Notes under the pieces: generated by a model
What the model was told of the DNA's origin: nothing
Database searches by the model: none
What the model saw: only the letters and a program-made list of their open reading frames with translations
Assembly (NCBI GenBank): GCA_007570785.1
Contig: ML661885.1
Coordinates: 39,707,454-39,771,453, forward strand
Length of the DNA: 64,000 bases
Direction: 5' to 3'
Source: Antilocapra americana
Taxonomy: Eukaryota; Chordata; Mammalia; Artiodactyla; Antilocapridae
Made by a program: the position numbers and the translations under genes
Part shown: piece by piece, positions 21,873 through 32,554 of the stretch
Layout of the letters: each line of letters begins with the position of its first letter
Numbering within the stretch: the first letter of the stretch is position 1

Positions 21873-24479
21873 GGACAAGCTTAGACTTGGTAACACATGG
21901 AGGACATGCACCACCTCCCTCTTCCCAGTTCACACAGACAACAAAACTGAACGTACGCCGCTATCTCATTTGTACCAGTGGGTTTTTTTTTTTAAATAAG
22001 AATTTATATGTGAGGTTTCTTTAAATCACATAACATTAAGTTCCTTTGGATTTTTTTTAATGTTTTTTGATGTTTTTTTCATTTCCACCTCTGACCTAAG
22101 CGAATTCTATGCTTATAAATCTATTGACCAACTTAGAACAACTGGAGTTTAATTTTTTTGAGCAAAAATACAGGAAAATCTCAGCCATTATGAAACTACA
22201 GGGAATGTCACACTGGATACATGTTTTCATTAGCAATCAACAGTTAGTACTTCCAAACACTAGAGTTTTTCCCATGGGATTATAATTTTTAGAGGTGACA
22301 GAATGAAGATACAGAAAGGTCAATGCCATTGAAAGAATTGATGACTCACGTCTCCAGAGAGAACAGGGCATGCCATAGCACTTGGGGCTACTTGGGGATC
22401 ACTTGATTTTGGTCAGGAGGCAGAGCAGGAGCAAGGGGTTGTGGGGTAGGGGAAAGTCTAGACCAGAGCCCTCACTGGTGTTTGCGTGGGAATGGCAAGG
22501 TAGGGCAGAGGGGACATTTTAGAATTAGCCGATACGAATGATTCTAGCACTTTGGGTGAAAGGAGTGGTCTCTAGTTGCCAGGTTCCTGGCCCTGGGATG
22601 ACTTAGGTTGGGGAAATATTGATTTGGGGTGTAATTTAGGTGAGAGAGTGGTTGAGGGTGTTGCATCCAACAGGCGTATTCCTAGGCAAGTTGTTACTAC
22701 CTTTGGGAATTAGTTAGATCTGGGATGTGCAGTCTCTAGCTGGGGCTAGAAGGCCCCCCACATATTAAAGCTTCATAATAGACATAAAATAAAACATGAT
22801 TAATACAGCCATGGAAGTTTCAAGCTAGTATTTTCCCTTTCATGCTACTTTTTACTCATCACTTAGTGCTCTTCTATGGAATTTAGAAATTACATTTTCA
22901 TTTTTTGTGCCAATAGCAAGCAGCCTTGATTTCAGATTTTCATCTGGATGAAGTTTGCAGTGATTTTTATGTTGCCTTTCATAAAGAGTTCTTTTAAAAG
23001 ACTCTTAAATTCATGTTGAGTCCTTAAGTTCAAAAGCTAGGAGTCTTGGACGTCACTCAGACCAGCTCTTTCATTTTATATCTGGGGAATCAGTCATTAA
23101 AAATTCTTCTGAGTCTTAATGGCTTTACTACTATAAAATCAAATTTAGACTATAATTAAGCATATAATTAAAAGCATCAGTAACCATTCTCAGCCAAAAA
23201 GTGGTTAAGTTTCAGAGCGTAAGTAAACTTTTTTTTTCTTTCTCTTTTCTTTTCTTCTCCAAAGTGATAGTTCAAAGTGGAGACATTACAAAAAAGTATC
23301 TGCAGATCATTAGAAGTTAGGAAAAAACTACAAAAGTTATTCTTAGGACAGATTTCTCTCTATGGGATCATCCCCACATCACTAGGGCACTCAGCGGACT
23401 TCAGACAACATCAAGACCACTGACCATACAGGAGAGCTTTACAGCTGAAACCAAAGCAAAGGCCCTCAGTCAATAGGTAATGAATCTGTGTCTGGAGAAG
23501 GACTCACTCCTCTCTTGACTCTGTTTTATTTTGGTTTTCCCCCTGCATAAGAGTAATAATGGAAAGACAGCAGGCCAGGCACATTAAATTTGGATACTCT
23601 CTTCTCCTCTGCTCATTCAGCTGTTCTGCCTCATTCAGAGTCTCATGATAAGGATGGCATGCAGAGAACTAGAAAAATGAAGTGGGGCAACCTGGGGCAT
23701 GTCCTCACGGGGCGAGAAAAGCGGAGACTAACTGCAGGGGATGCCAAGGGTGCTTCACGTTCATTTCTTTTTCTGAAGCACTGTGATGACAAACATATTG
23801 CCTGAAAACAAACATGGATAGAAAAATATTTGAAATATAAATCATTTCATTAATAGAGTTTTTGTTTTATCGCAGTAATATATGCACACAGTTTAAAGAT
23901 CCCACTAGTCCTACAAGACTGGTTATGAAAAATAGCACTTTCCGACCTGCCAAATTGTCTTTTCAGCCACAGCTACTCGTAATTCTTTCAGTTGATTCTT
24001 TTGGTATTTATCTCTATATCTTTGAATAGCATTTTTATACTACTATTTCTTGAAAGTTTTTTTCCCCAGTGTTGGGCATTATCTAGGGACTTGAGAATTT
24101 CATTCTCTTTCAGCCCACCCCCCTACATGGCCTCACTACACAGAGCTCTCTCATTCCCTCATCTTCCCAGGAAAGTTACATATGCATCAGTAGTCGTAAC
24201 TGTGATTGGACCCATATTTACATTATTATTATTATATAAATACTATTCATAGTACTCTCTCTGATACTTAGGAGGGCTCCTAACAGAGTTTGGAGGGATC
24301 ACCCAGGCATAGATTCATTCAACAGGTATTTATTGGATGCCTACAGCATTCCAGACACCATGCGCAATGCTGACTACACACGACGTGAGGGCGGTTGAGG
24401 GGATGGGAGTGAAAACAACTCATGGAAAACCTACCCTAAACGTGCAGGTCAGTGGCCCACTCTGTGAGGAATGACAGGA
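21873..24479. other. Intergenic, 2.6 kb with little recognised
   Basis: No supported gene. 24310-24360 (CATTCAACAGGTATTTATTG) resembles a widespread ancient repeat motif. Pyrimidine tracts lie near 23229-23256. Confidence 0.45.
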
Positions 24480-24640
24480 GTCACAATCAAGCTTTTCTAC
24501 TTCCTAGCTGTGCAATCTTGGGTCATTTACTTACCTATTTTGAACCTTAATTACCTAAGAGTTGTTGGCAGGATTAAATGAACCAAAATATGTAAAGCCT
24601 GTGTAAAAGTGCCTGGTAGATAGTAGGAACTATTGAATAT
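24480..24640 (+). mobile_element. MIR SINE remnant
   Basis: CTTCCTAGCTGTGCAATCTT, then GGCAGGATTAAATGAACC, AAGTGCCTGGTAGATAGTAG follow the MIR consensus order. Confidence 0.75.
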
Positions 24641-24984
24641 GTAAGTATGAAAGGTTTTTATTATTTTAGGAGTCACATGGAAAGGAGATTTTTAAGTATA
24701 TTTTATTTATATATATAATATACCCACACATGTGCCTGTATAGATGTATATACACATATGTATTCTCACTATATCGCACAGTGTAAGTCCTAAGGATGAA
24801 ATGTACAGGGTGTTATGAGAGCATTTCTAAACAAGAGGAATCCTCGTTTAGATGGGGGCCCAAGAAAGGAAGGCTTCTCTGAGAACATGACATTTCTGCT
24901 GGGATTTTTCTACTAGAAAGTAGACAGAGCACAGATCTCAAGTCCCCAAGATTGCAAAGAACTTGATCGGGTTGAGGAACTGAA
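24641..24984. other. Intergenic, AT-repeat rich
   Basis: A TATATA/CACACA-like degenerate tract spans about 24700-24765. Otherwise unassigned. Confidence 0.5.
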
Positions 24985-25124
24985 AGACCACTGAGGCAGG
25001 AGCACAGCAAGAAAGAAAAGTAGCAAGAGCCCAGACATGGTTTTGTGAGCCACGAGAGTTTGATTTCATCCTGTGTGCCATGGACAGCTAGTGAAGAGCT
25101 TTAAGCACAGAAGTATCCTGAGCA

Positions 25125-25735
25125 CTTCATGGCAAATAGATGGGGAAGCAATGGAAACAATGACAGACTTTATTTTCTTGGGTTCCAAAATCACTGCAGA
25201 TGGTGACTGCAGCCAAGAAATTAAAAGACGCTTCCTCCTTGGAAGAAAAGCTATGATAAACCTAGACAGCGCATTAAAAAGCAGAGATTACTTTGCCGAC
25301 AAAGGTCTGTCTAGTCAAATCTATGGTTTTTCCAGTAGTCATGTATGGATATAAGAGCTGGACTCATAACGAAGAATTAATGCTTTTGAACTGTGATGTT
25401 GGAGAAGACTCTTGAGAGTCTCTTGGACTGGAAGGAGATCAAACCAGTTAATCCTGAAGAAATCAACCCTGAATATTCGTTGGGAGGACTGATGCTTGAA
25501 GCTGAAATTCCAATACTCGGGCCACCTGATGGAGAGTCGACTCATTGGAAAAGACTTTGATGCTAGGAAAGATTGAGGGCAAAGCAAAGGGGTGACAGAG
25601 GATGAGATGGTTGGATGGCATCACCGACTCAATGGACACGAGTTTGAGCAAGCTCCAGGAGAAGGTGAAGGACAGAAAAGCCTGCTGTGCTGCAGTCCGT
25701 GGGGTTGCAAAGAACTGGACACGACTGAACAACAA
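25125..25735 (+). pseudogene. BovB LINE, 5'-truncated, with 10-bp target-site duplication
   Basis: Encodes degraded BovB reverse-transcriptase C-terminal segments (FIFLGSKITADGD, EIKRRFLLGRKAM) followed by the standard 3' tail ending GGACACGACTGAACAAC. ATCCTGAGCA at 25115-25124 and 25736-25745 is a perfect duplication. Frameshifts and stops disable it. Confidence 0.92.
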
Positions 25736-25807
25736 ATCCTGAGCAGATCTTTATTTTTCAAAAAAATTCTGATTCCATAGAAGTGATTGTATTAAAGGGG
25801 AGCTGGA

Positions 25808-25932
25808 GGAGATTTCTTAGCAGTCCAGTGGTTAGGACTCAGCGCTTTCACCACTGTGGGCCTGGGTTAAATCCCTGGTCAGAGAAGCAAGATCCCAGAA
25901 GCCACCTAGCGTGGCCTTTAAACAAAAATGGG
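25808..25932 (+). mobile_element. CHR-type SINE
   Basis: GATTTCTTAGCAGTCCAGTG head, GGTTAAATCCCTGGTCAGAG, then CACCTAGCGTGGCC and an A-rich tail. Confidence 0.87.
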
Positions 25933-26284
25933 GGGATTGTAGCTGGAGAAGTTCTCACTTTCCTGGTAGGTTCATGCCCCAGACAAACCAGATGAAGGAT
26001 GGTAATTTGAATTAGAATAGTGGCAGTGGAGGCAGTGAACAGTGAACAGAGTCAGTGTATATTCTGCAGTAAGAGCAACATGACTTGGTGACAGATTGAA
26101 AGTGAGGGCTTAGGGACTGAGAAGTCAACACTAAAAATGAGGCTTTCAAAATGATTATCCCAGTGGATGGCAGTGCCTTTAATTGAGGTAGGTTAGATAG
26201 ATGAGAAGGAGATTTAGGCATGGCAATGGAAAGAATATTGGACTTTATGTTCTTTATTATTCTAAAGCAAGTGGATTTTCAATA

Positions 26285-26850
26285 TGTAACAGCTTTACTG
26301 AGATATAATTCACATACAAATCACTCAAAGTGTACAATCCAACGGTTTTCAGTATATTCAGAGGTGTGCAGTCATCAGCATCTGATGGGCCAAGGATTCA
26401 GTGCTATTACTGCCATGGTCTGACTTCAGTCTGTGACTGGGGAACTGAGATCCTGCTTCAAACCACTGCAGATTGAGGCCACCCAAGACCACTAACCACT
26501 GGACTGCCAGGGAATTTCCAGTCATAGCCATTTTAGTAGGTGTGAAGTACTATCTCAGTGTTTTGATTTCCACTTCCCTGATGGCTAATGATGAAGAGCA
26601 TCTTTTCTTATACATATTGGCCATTTGTTTATCTTCTTTAAGGAAATACTTAACCTGTTCTGTTGCTCATTTTTTAACTGGGTTATGTCTTTTGTCATCA
26701 GTGCTTTAAGTGTCATATCTAAGAAAGTTCTGCTTTACCCAAGATCATGCAGACTTACTCCAATATATTTCACTAAGGATTTTAGAATTTTAGCATACAC
26801 GGTTGGGTTTGTGATCCATTTTTGATTAACTATTGTATATGGTACAAAGT
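26285..26850 (-). mobile_element. Ancient L1M fragment with an inserted SINE segment
   Basis: GATATAATTCACATACAAAT and GTTTTCAGTATATTCAGAGG before the break, then TTTCCACTTCCCTGATGGCT, CATATTGGCCATTTGTTTAT and GTGATCCATTTTTGATTAAC after it, all reversed L1M motifs. Confidence 0.8.
26386..26522. repeat. Rearranged CHR-SINE segment
   Basis: Contains both a forward-oriented piece (GACTGGGGAACTGAGATCCTG) in part and a reversed head (ACCACTGGACTGCCAGGGAA). The two orientations within 140 bases suggest an inverted or composite copy. Confidence 0.6.
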
Positions 26851-26984
26851 AGTGAAACCACGCACCTATGACTGGGATTTGAACTCATGGTGTCTTAACT
26901 AAGATCACACACCTGGTTTCAGGACTTAATGAAGCTCAGGTTCTTGAGGTCTCATTGCATAAAGATTTCAGTGAGAGACACATA

Positions 26985-27210
26985 ATAGGTAAGAAGGGGG
27001 TTTATTTAGAGAGAAATGCACTCCACAGAGTGTGGACCATCTCAGAAGACAGTGGCCTCAAAATATGGTGTGGTTAGTTTTTATGGGCTGGGTTATTTCA
27101 AAGGTTAATGAGTGGGAGGATTATCCCAATTATTTCAAGGAAGGGGTGTGGATTTCCAGGAACTGAGTCACTACTCAGTTTTGGCTTTTGATGGTTGGCC
27201 TCAGAACAGC
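26985..27210 (-). mobile_element. Probable LTR-like repeat
   Basis: GGGTTTATTTAGAGAGAAAT and GTGTGGACCATCTCAGAAGA recur in similar form at 40960-41040 (GTTTATTCAGGGAAGAAAC, GTGGGCCATATCGGAAGGC). Reads like the reversed end of an LTR; the class is uncertain. Confidence 0.4.
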
Positions 27211-27291
27211 TGAAGTGACTTAGACGCATGCACCCACACACCAGATATGTAGGTTTCACAAACATGAAGAAATTTTGCTACACCTATGTGC

Positions 27292-27341
27292 TAGATATCC
27301 TATGTGATATCTATGTGATATGTGATAGATATCCTATGTGT
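27292..27341. repeat. Short degenerate tandem repeat
   Basis: GATATCCTATGTG appears twice with GATATCTATGTGATATGTG between the copies. Confidence 0.7.
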
Positions 27342-27553
27342 TAAGTATCTTCAGTCATGTCCGACTCTTTGCGACTCTATGGACTATAACCCACCAGGCT
27401 ACTCTGTCCATGGGATTCTCCAGGTAAGAATACTGGAGTGTGTTGCCATGCTCTACTCCAGAGACCTTCCTGACCCAGGGATCAAGCCCACATCTCTTAT
27501 GTCTCCTGCATTAGCAGGTGGGTTCTTTACCACTAGCACCACCTGGGAAGCCT
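27342..27553 (-). mobile_element. Bov-tA-type SINE
   Basis: AGTATCTTCAGTCATGTCCG to CACCACCTGGGAAGCC, near full length. CCTACAGT follows and repeats 9 bases later. Confidence 0.9.
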
Positions 27554-27597
27554 ACAGTTACCTACAGTGTAACTCAACTCTGACACCACGTACCTGT

Positions 27598-28235
27598 TTG
27601 TTCAGTCACTCAGTTATGTCTGACTCTTTGTGACCACATGGACTACAGCACGCCAGGCTTCCTTGTCCTTTACTGTCACCCAGAGTGTGCTCAGATTCAT
27701 GTCCGTTAAGCTGATGATGCCATCCAACCATCTCACCCTCAGCCTATTAAAAAGCAGAGATGTCACTTTGCCAACAAAGGTCCATATAGTCAAAGCTACA
27801 GTTTTTCCAATAGTCACGTACAGATGTGAGAGTTGGACCATAAAGAAGGTTGAGCCCCAAAGGATTGATGCTTCTGAATTTTGGTGCTGGAAAAGGCTCT
27901 TTAGAGTCCCTTGGATTGTAAGGAGATCAAACTAGCCAATCCTAAGGAAATCAACCCTGAATATTCATTGGAAGGACTGATGCTGAAGCTGAAACTCCCA
28001 ATACTTTGGCCACCTGATTCAAAGAGCCAACTCACTGGAAAAGACCCTGATGCTGAGAAAGATTGAGGGCAGGAGAAGGGGACAACAGTGGATGAGATGG
28101 TTGGATGACATTACCGACTCAATGGCATGAATTTGAGCAAACTTCAGGAGTTAATGAAGAACATGGAAGCCTGGCACACTGCAGTCCATGGGGTTGCGGA
28201 GAGTCGGACAGGATTCAGAGAAAGAACAACAAAAT
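27598..28235. repeat. Head-to-head BovB pair (inverted repeat)
   Basis: 27598-27742 is the last ~140 bases of BovB in - orientation. 27743-28235 is a ~490-base BovB 3' fragment in + orientation, whose own last ~140 bases (28090-28228) are complementary to the first part. The + part shows RT C-terminal remnants with stops. Confidence 0.85.
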
Positions 28236-28939
28236 TAGCTGGGTTAAGTTATTATGGTTATGGTGACTATTAATAAGGTACATCTTCATGTGTCAATAAA
28301 AGTCCTTTCAATTCCTACCATTTTATATGCTGCTAAGCATTGGGTATATAGTGGCACAAATGAGCTTACAATTGAATACTGGAGAAACATTGATTTGAAC
28401 ATATAACTTAAAACTGCAACATGGGAAGACGTGAAAAGGCAAGAGGAACTGAAATGAGAATGAAAAGGAAGGGCTGAACAACAAGATCCTTGTCTTATGC
28501 CACCCAAATGCAATTAGCAGTTAACTCCTTCCTAGCTGAACAATTTTGTGATTATACATATTCCAATCTAGGTAACTTGAGTTGTATTTATGTTCAACTA
28601 ACATTTTTCTGGGCACATACAAATTTGGGAGAGCGGAGGCTGTGGGCAAGGTGGGAACGTCAAATCCAAGTCTTCTTTGTTGTTCTATCTGCAGTTCTAA
28701 CTAGAAACCAACGTGTGTTGGGGGGTACGGGAGGGCGAGGGGGAAAAAAAGCCAACGTCTAACATGCCTTTTCCAGATAAACTTAAATAATCGTTAAAGT
28801 CGCCATCGCTCTTGATTCAGGTATTAGAAATTACCTGTTGTCGCCTGTAAATCAGGACTCCCCGCCCCCCAACCCCCCCAAATCAGCTCAACCATTCCCT
28901 TAAGGGTTAACAACTCAGTATATTGTTAAGTAGTCAGCC
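28236..28939. other. Unique sequence before the CpG island
   Basis: No repeat recognised. The G-rich motif at 28720-28743 and the C-rich run near 28860-28880 are the only notable features. Confidence 0.55.
28720..28743 (+). promoter_or_regulatory. Second G-quadruplex motif upstream of the island
   Basis: G-runs of 6, 3, 3 and 5 with loops TAC, A and CGA form a compact G3+N1-7 match. A C-rich stretch at about 28859-28879 offers a further, less regular motif on the - strand. Function unknown. Confidence 0.4.
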
Positions 28940-29212
28940 TGAAACATTCAGGGAGGTCTAGCCGGCAGTTCTCATTGAGACAGTCAGGCGTGATCGTGAA
29001 CTCACTAAAACCCTCAGATTGGTCAAACAACCCGGGTTTCCGTGGGAACGAGGTGAAGGCAGCTGGTGAGAGAACAAAGGCTGCGCGTCCCAGGCAAGGG
29101 CCTCCCGGCCCGCTGGCCTCGCTGGGGGCGGGGGCGGCGGTGCGCCCGGGGGGCAGGCTCCCGGGTCGGTGACCCACGCCGCCGCGGCGCTGGCGCGCCT
29201 CTCCGGGACCCC

Positions 29213-29234
29213 CCACCACCACCACCACCACCAC
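29213..29234. repeat. (CCA)n trinucleotide repeat in the CpG island
   Basis: About seven perfect CCA/CAC units, non-coding in the gene model, upstream of exon 1. Confidence 0.85.
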
Positions 29235-29344
29235 GCCTCCACAGGCCCGAGGCACAGGAGGACGCCGCCGAGAGTGGAGGCTCGCGAGAAGGGGCGAGGG
29301 GGCTGAGGCCGCGCCGCCGCCTGAGTGCGCGAGCAAGCGACCTG

Positions 29345-29351
29345 TGACTCA
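29345..29351. promoter_or_regulatory. AP-1 type site TGACTCA
   Basis: A perfect palindromic TRE, TGACTCA, lies about 170 bases upstream of the promoter motif cluster inside the CpG island. A single short motif; occupancy is not shown by sequence. Confidence 0.35.
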
Positions 29352-29522
29352 CACGGCGGGCCGTCACCCGACGGGACCGAGGTCACGCGGCTCCCGGGGC
29401 CGGCAGCAGCCGCCTAGAGAGAGGCACGCCGGCGGGGAGGGGCGCCGGGGACAGAGCGCGACGTCCCCCGCCGTTCCCGTCTCTGAGAGGCCGCCGTCCC
29501 GGCCAGGCCCCGCCCCTCGCGC

Positions 29523-29580
29523 TTATGTAATAGGGGCGCGCTGCCATTGGCCCGCGAGACCGGAAGAGGCGCAGGCGCGC
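29523..29580 (+). promoter_or_regulatory. Core promoter motif cluster of ZNF706
   Basis: Within 58 bases: TTATGTAA (29523-29530, PAR-bZIP/NFIL3 D-box type), inverted CCAAT box CCATTGG (29544-29550), ETS/GABP site ACCGGAAG (29559-29566), and NRF1-like GCGCAGGCGCGC (29569-29580). There is no TATA box. This combination is typical of broadly expressed CpG-island promoters. Function is inferred from motif identity only. Confidence 0.6.
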
Positions 29581-29584
29581 GTGC

Positions 29585-29608
29585 GGGTGGGGCGGTGGGG
29601 AGGCGGGG
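29585..29608 (+). promoter_or_regulatory. G-quadruplex motif in the ZNF706 promoter
   Basis: Four G-runs (29585-29587, 29589-29592, 29597-29600, 29605-29608) are separated by loops of 1, 4 and 4 bases, satisfying the G3+N1-7 rule. It lies on the sense strand just downstream of the NRF1-like site and close to the expected start of transcription. Confidence 0.6.
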
Positions 29609-29689
29609 CAGGAAGGCGAGTGGGCGGGGGTTGCGCGGAACAGGCGGCGCTGGGGCGACTGGGAGAAGTGCGCGGCGTGCGCGAGCACG

Positions 29690-29912
29690 AGGCGTAGTGG
29701 CCTCCCTCGGGCAGAGGCGGCGGGCGCGCGCGGCGGCGGCGGGTGCGCGGCGCGGGCTGTTGTGCTGCCGGCTTTCGCCTTTACCCTCCTTGGCGGGTGG
29801 CGGAGGCCGAAGCGGTGCTGGGCGCGCTCCCCTTCCTCTCCCTCCGGCCAGCTCCCCCCGCGAGCCCTCTCGCGCTGCGCGGCCTCTCCGACGCAAGACT
29901 GTCCCGGCCCGG
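29690..29912 (+). other. ZNF706: ZNF706 non-coding exon 1 (5' UTR)
   Basis: A GC-rich stretch downstream of the promoter motif cluster ends at a consensus donor, GG|GTGAGC, at 29912/29913. It contains no ATG, which suits an untranslated leader. Its 5' end is an estimate. The position relative to the CpG island and to the ATG exon fits the known architecture of this gene. Confidence 0.65.
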
Positions 29913-30585
29913 GTGAGCGGCTGTGGGGGCGGCGCTGGCGCCGCAGGGCGCCCGGGAGCCTGGGTGGGGGCCTGCCGGCTGGGTCGGCGGGACCGTGAGG
30001 GGGCGAGCGGGCCGGCGCGGGTCGCGAGGGGCCGCGGGCCGGCCCGCCTCTTGGGGGCCGCCCAGCCGGCCCCGTCCCGGCGCGGGCCGCGGGCGAGGAG
30101 GGCAGCCCGGGCGCCCGCCAGGCCCTGCAGGTGGCCGGCTCGCAGGCCGGCCGCGGCTGCGGCGGAGCGGTAACCTTACCCGCTGGCGGCCGCAGCGCGT
30201 CGGTTTCCTCGGCTGGAGCTCCCGGTTTCGGGCAGCGGAGGCCCCCGGGAGGCGCGTCTCGGGCCGGGGCCCGTGCGGAGGGGCCGGTAGGTAGGGGTTT
30301 CGGTGGCCGAAACAGGAGGCATTCTCTCCCAGGCGGGAGAGGCCGGTCTGGGAAGGAAGGTGTGCCGGGCTTAACAGCCGGGCTCAGCGAAGTGCTGGTG
30401 GAGAGAGAGCCCTAACTGCCGGCGCTTTCATCCTCCCTTCTCTCCGAAAGGGACTTAGTTCATTAAAAAAGCCAGAGTCAAGTTGTGAAGCTCGGGCCTC
30501 TTCGTTTTCAGATACTTTTAATGGAAAATGATCCTACTTCCTGTATCCAAATTTTTTTTCTCTTACTCGTTTGTTTTGGTTTTAG

Positions 30586-30711
30586 GAGGATCTTTGGTAC
30601 CTCCTGTAGGAGCCCCTCGTTTTGGAAGAACTCGCTGTTCGCTCTACTCACTTCCCTCTCTACAGCCCCCTCGGAAGACCATACAAAATAGAGTTATAAG
30701 CCAGCTTTTAG
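30586..30711 (+). other. Exon-like segment in ZNF706 intron 1
   Basis: A strong polypyrimidine tract and TTTTAG precede 30586, and TTTAG|GTATTC closes at 30711. The 126-base segment is open in one frame but shows no domain. It could be a rare alternative 5' exon or chance. Confidence 0.25.
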
Positions 30712-32186
30712 GTATTCGTAAATGACTTCTTGCCCCTCAGTTCGCTGCATTTAATCAAGGAGAAGTTATGCTTAGTTACGCTTAAGATTTTGTAGAGAAC
30801 TCAGTTGGCTTGAGAGCAAGCTCTAAGTTGAGCTGTCCAAAAGCAGGTGGTTGGTTCGTTTGCATTTCTGCTTTCAGAAAGGAAATCAATGCAAGCGTGT
30901 CGCTAGAACCTAGGGGCCTGTCTTACGCATTTAGACTGATTTCAATTTCCTTTACCTCGTGTTTTCTGTTTTAAAAATAAGAACAGCAACCACAATCTTT
31001 TCTTTATTAAAGCTGTTATGGTTTTTTTGTTACTTTTGTTAGATGACTGTGAGAATGGAAAAATGTATTGTTCATGTTGTATTTTATCAGCAATGGTAAC
31101 TGCAAAAGTTGCTTTTTTCAGATCACTGAATCAAAATTTTAGCAGAATAGCTAATAACTTTTAGATATCAAAGAAACTTCTAGAATTAGTGGCTTACCAT
31201 TTTATAAGGTTTTTTTCCCCCAGTGTAAAACAGTTAAGAGGTTGCCTACATAATCAGTGTATTAAGATACATAGCATACATCATGTGGATTTGTTCAGGT
31301 CCATGTGAGGCCTGAAGTAGTCTGACTGAAGGTGCTGATACTAAGGCATTGAGACACTAAGAATGTTATAAACATTGAGATGTCGTAAAGATTGAATACC
31401 TATCATTCACATAATGCAGAAGTGTCCGAATCTGTTTCCATGGGAATAGGTTAGTAAACTTGCCATAAATATACTTTTTAAAAAAGCATTTCATTTGACT
31501 TGGAATTAATAATAATTTGTTTTTTTAAAAAATAATAAAAATAGAAGTTTAGCCTTCATTGGCTAACACATCTGATTGTATATACCATTCTTTGATGGGA
31601 GTGGGGTTCTTATATTAGGCTAGCCATACTGAAAAATTTTGTAATTTGTTGAAATGCTCAGCTGGCTTCCTAGCAAAGGATTGACCTTCCTTTGTATTTT
31701 GACTTTTAGGTTCGATGTTTAATGCTAGTGGGAACTTGTCCTATGGACCGGCTCTATTTTTTTTGTTCTCCCTTTTCTTTTTGGGAGAAACTGGGGTGTT
31801 TCAGTGACTGTTTTGACCTCTTATCTAGTTTAAGATTCCAGTCAGAACAAGCTAGCACTCTTTCCTGCTGAAGTTAATAGATGTATTGTGTGTTCGTGTC
31901 CTGAAATGACTTAAAAGTTTAAAATTTAATTGCAGTGCTAGTCAAAACTATCCATAGGGATTCTACTTAAATCCTATTTTAAAGATCCTATTTTAAAGTA
32001 TTTAAAAACCAGCTTCAACTCATTATAGACCTTTAATGAACAGGTTTAACTCGTTGTCTTAAAGAAGTCTTTAATTTTATTGAAAAAAATAAAAATTTTT
32101 CCCCTAATTTTTAACCCATATTAATTTCAGATTGCCAGTAGTAAAAAGGGGTATCTTTCATTTTTGTAAAGGTACCCTTAATCTTA

Positions 32187-32298
32187 GTGGATATGAATTT
32201 GAGCAAGCTATGGGAGAGGGTGAAGGACAGGGAAGCCTGGCATGCTGTGGTCCATGGGGTTGCAGAGTTGGACATGACTGAGCAACTGAACGACAGCA
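32187..32298 (+). mobile_element. BovB tail fragment in ZNF706 intron 1, 13-bp target-site duplication
   Basis: GAATTTGAGCAAGCTATGGG to GACTGAGCAACTGAACGAC. ACCCTTAATCTTA at 32174-32186 and 32299-32311 is a perfect duplication, so this 112-base piece inserted on its own. Confidence 0.94.
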
Positions 32299-32554
32299 AC
32301 CCTTAATCTTAATAATTTGTCCAGCAGTCATATGAAGACCAGTTTTTTTTTTTTTTAAAGAAAGATTAGCACAGTAGTTTTATGAAACCTAAGGATTAAA
32401 GAGGATGATACCCACTGCTCCTGTGAACTTCTTTAGGGGCACTGGATGACAGCTTTTATTTCTCTTAAAGTTTGTAAGAATCTCAGGTCAAAGGGGAAAG
32501 TACTTTTGCAAAATGATCAAGTGATTGAGGAAGGGGCTAAACTGTCTTAGGTGA

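Larger units (their letters stand above)
24985..26260 (+). repeat. Ancient mammalian repeat interrupted by BovB and CHR
   Basis: The flanks of the BovB insertion (GAGCCACGAGAGTTTGATTT ... GTGAAGAGCTTTAAGCACAG, and later GTGGCAGTGGAGGCAGTG ... GAAGGAGATTTAGGCATGG) resemble a common old mammalian interspersed family that I cannot name with certainty. The same family may recur at 52700-53790. Confidence 0.5.
28940..30420. promoter_or_regulatory. CpG island over the ZNF706 promoter and first exon
   Basis: A run of about 1.5 kb with very high G+C and frequent CG dinucleotides, in sharp contrast to AT-rich flanks. It is the only such island in the window. It covers the putative promoter, exon 1 and the first 500 bases of intron 1. 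Many GGGCGG/CCGCCC-type Sp1/KLF boxes are visible. Long open frames inside it are a by-product of composition. Confidence 0.95.

Noticed and set aside
29762..29998. Possible short upstream frame in exon 1
   Set aside because: It begins at GTG rather than ATG, and exon 1 has no ATG at all in the proposed model.
29547..30173. Long open frames (up to 208 codons) across the CpG island on both strands
   Set aside because: High GC removes stop codons by composition. The frames are Arg/Gly/Ala/Pro-rich, overlap each other and cross the exon 1 donor.
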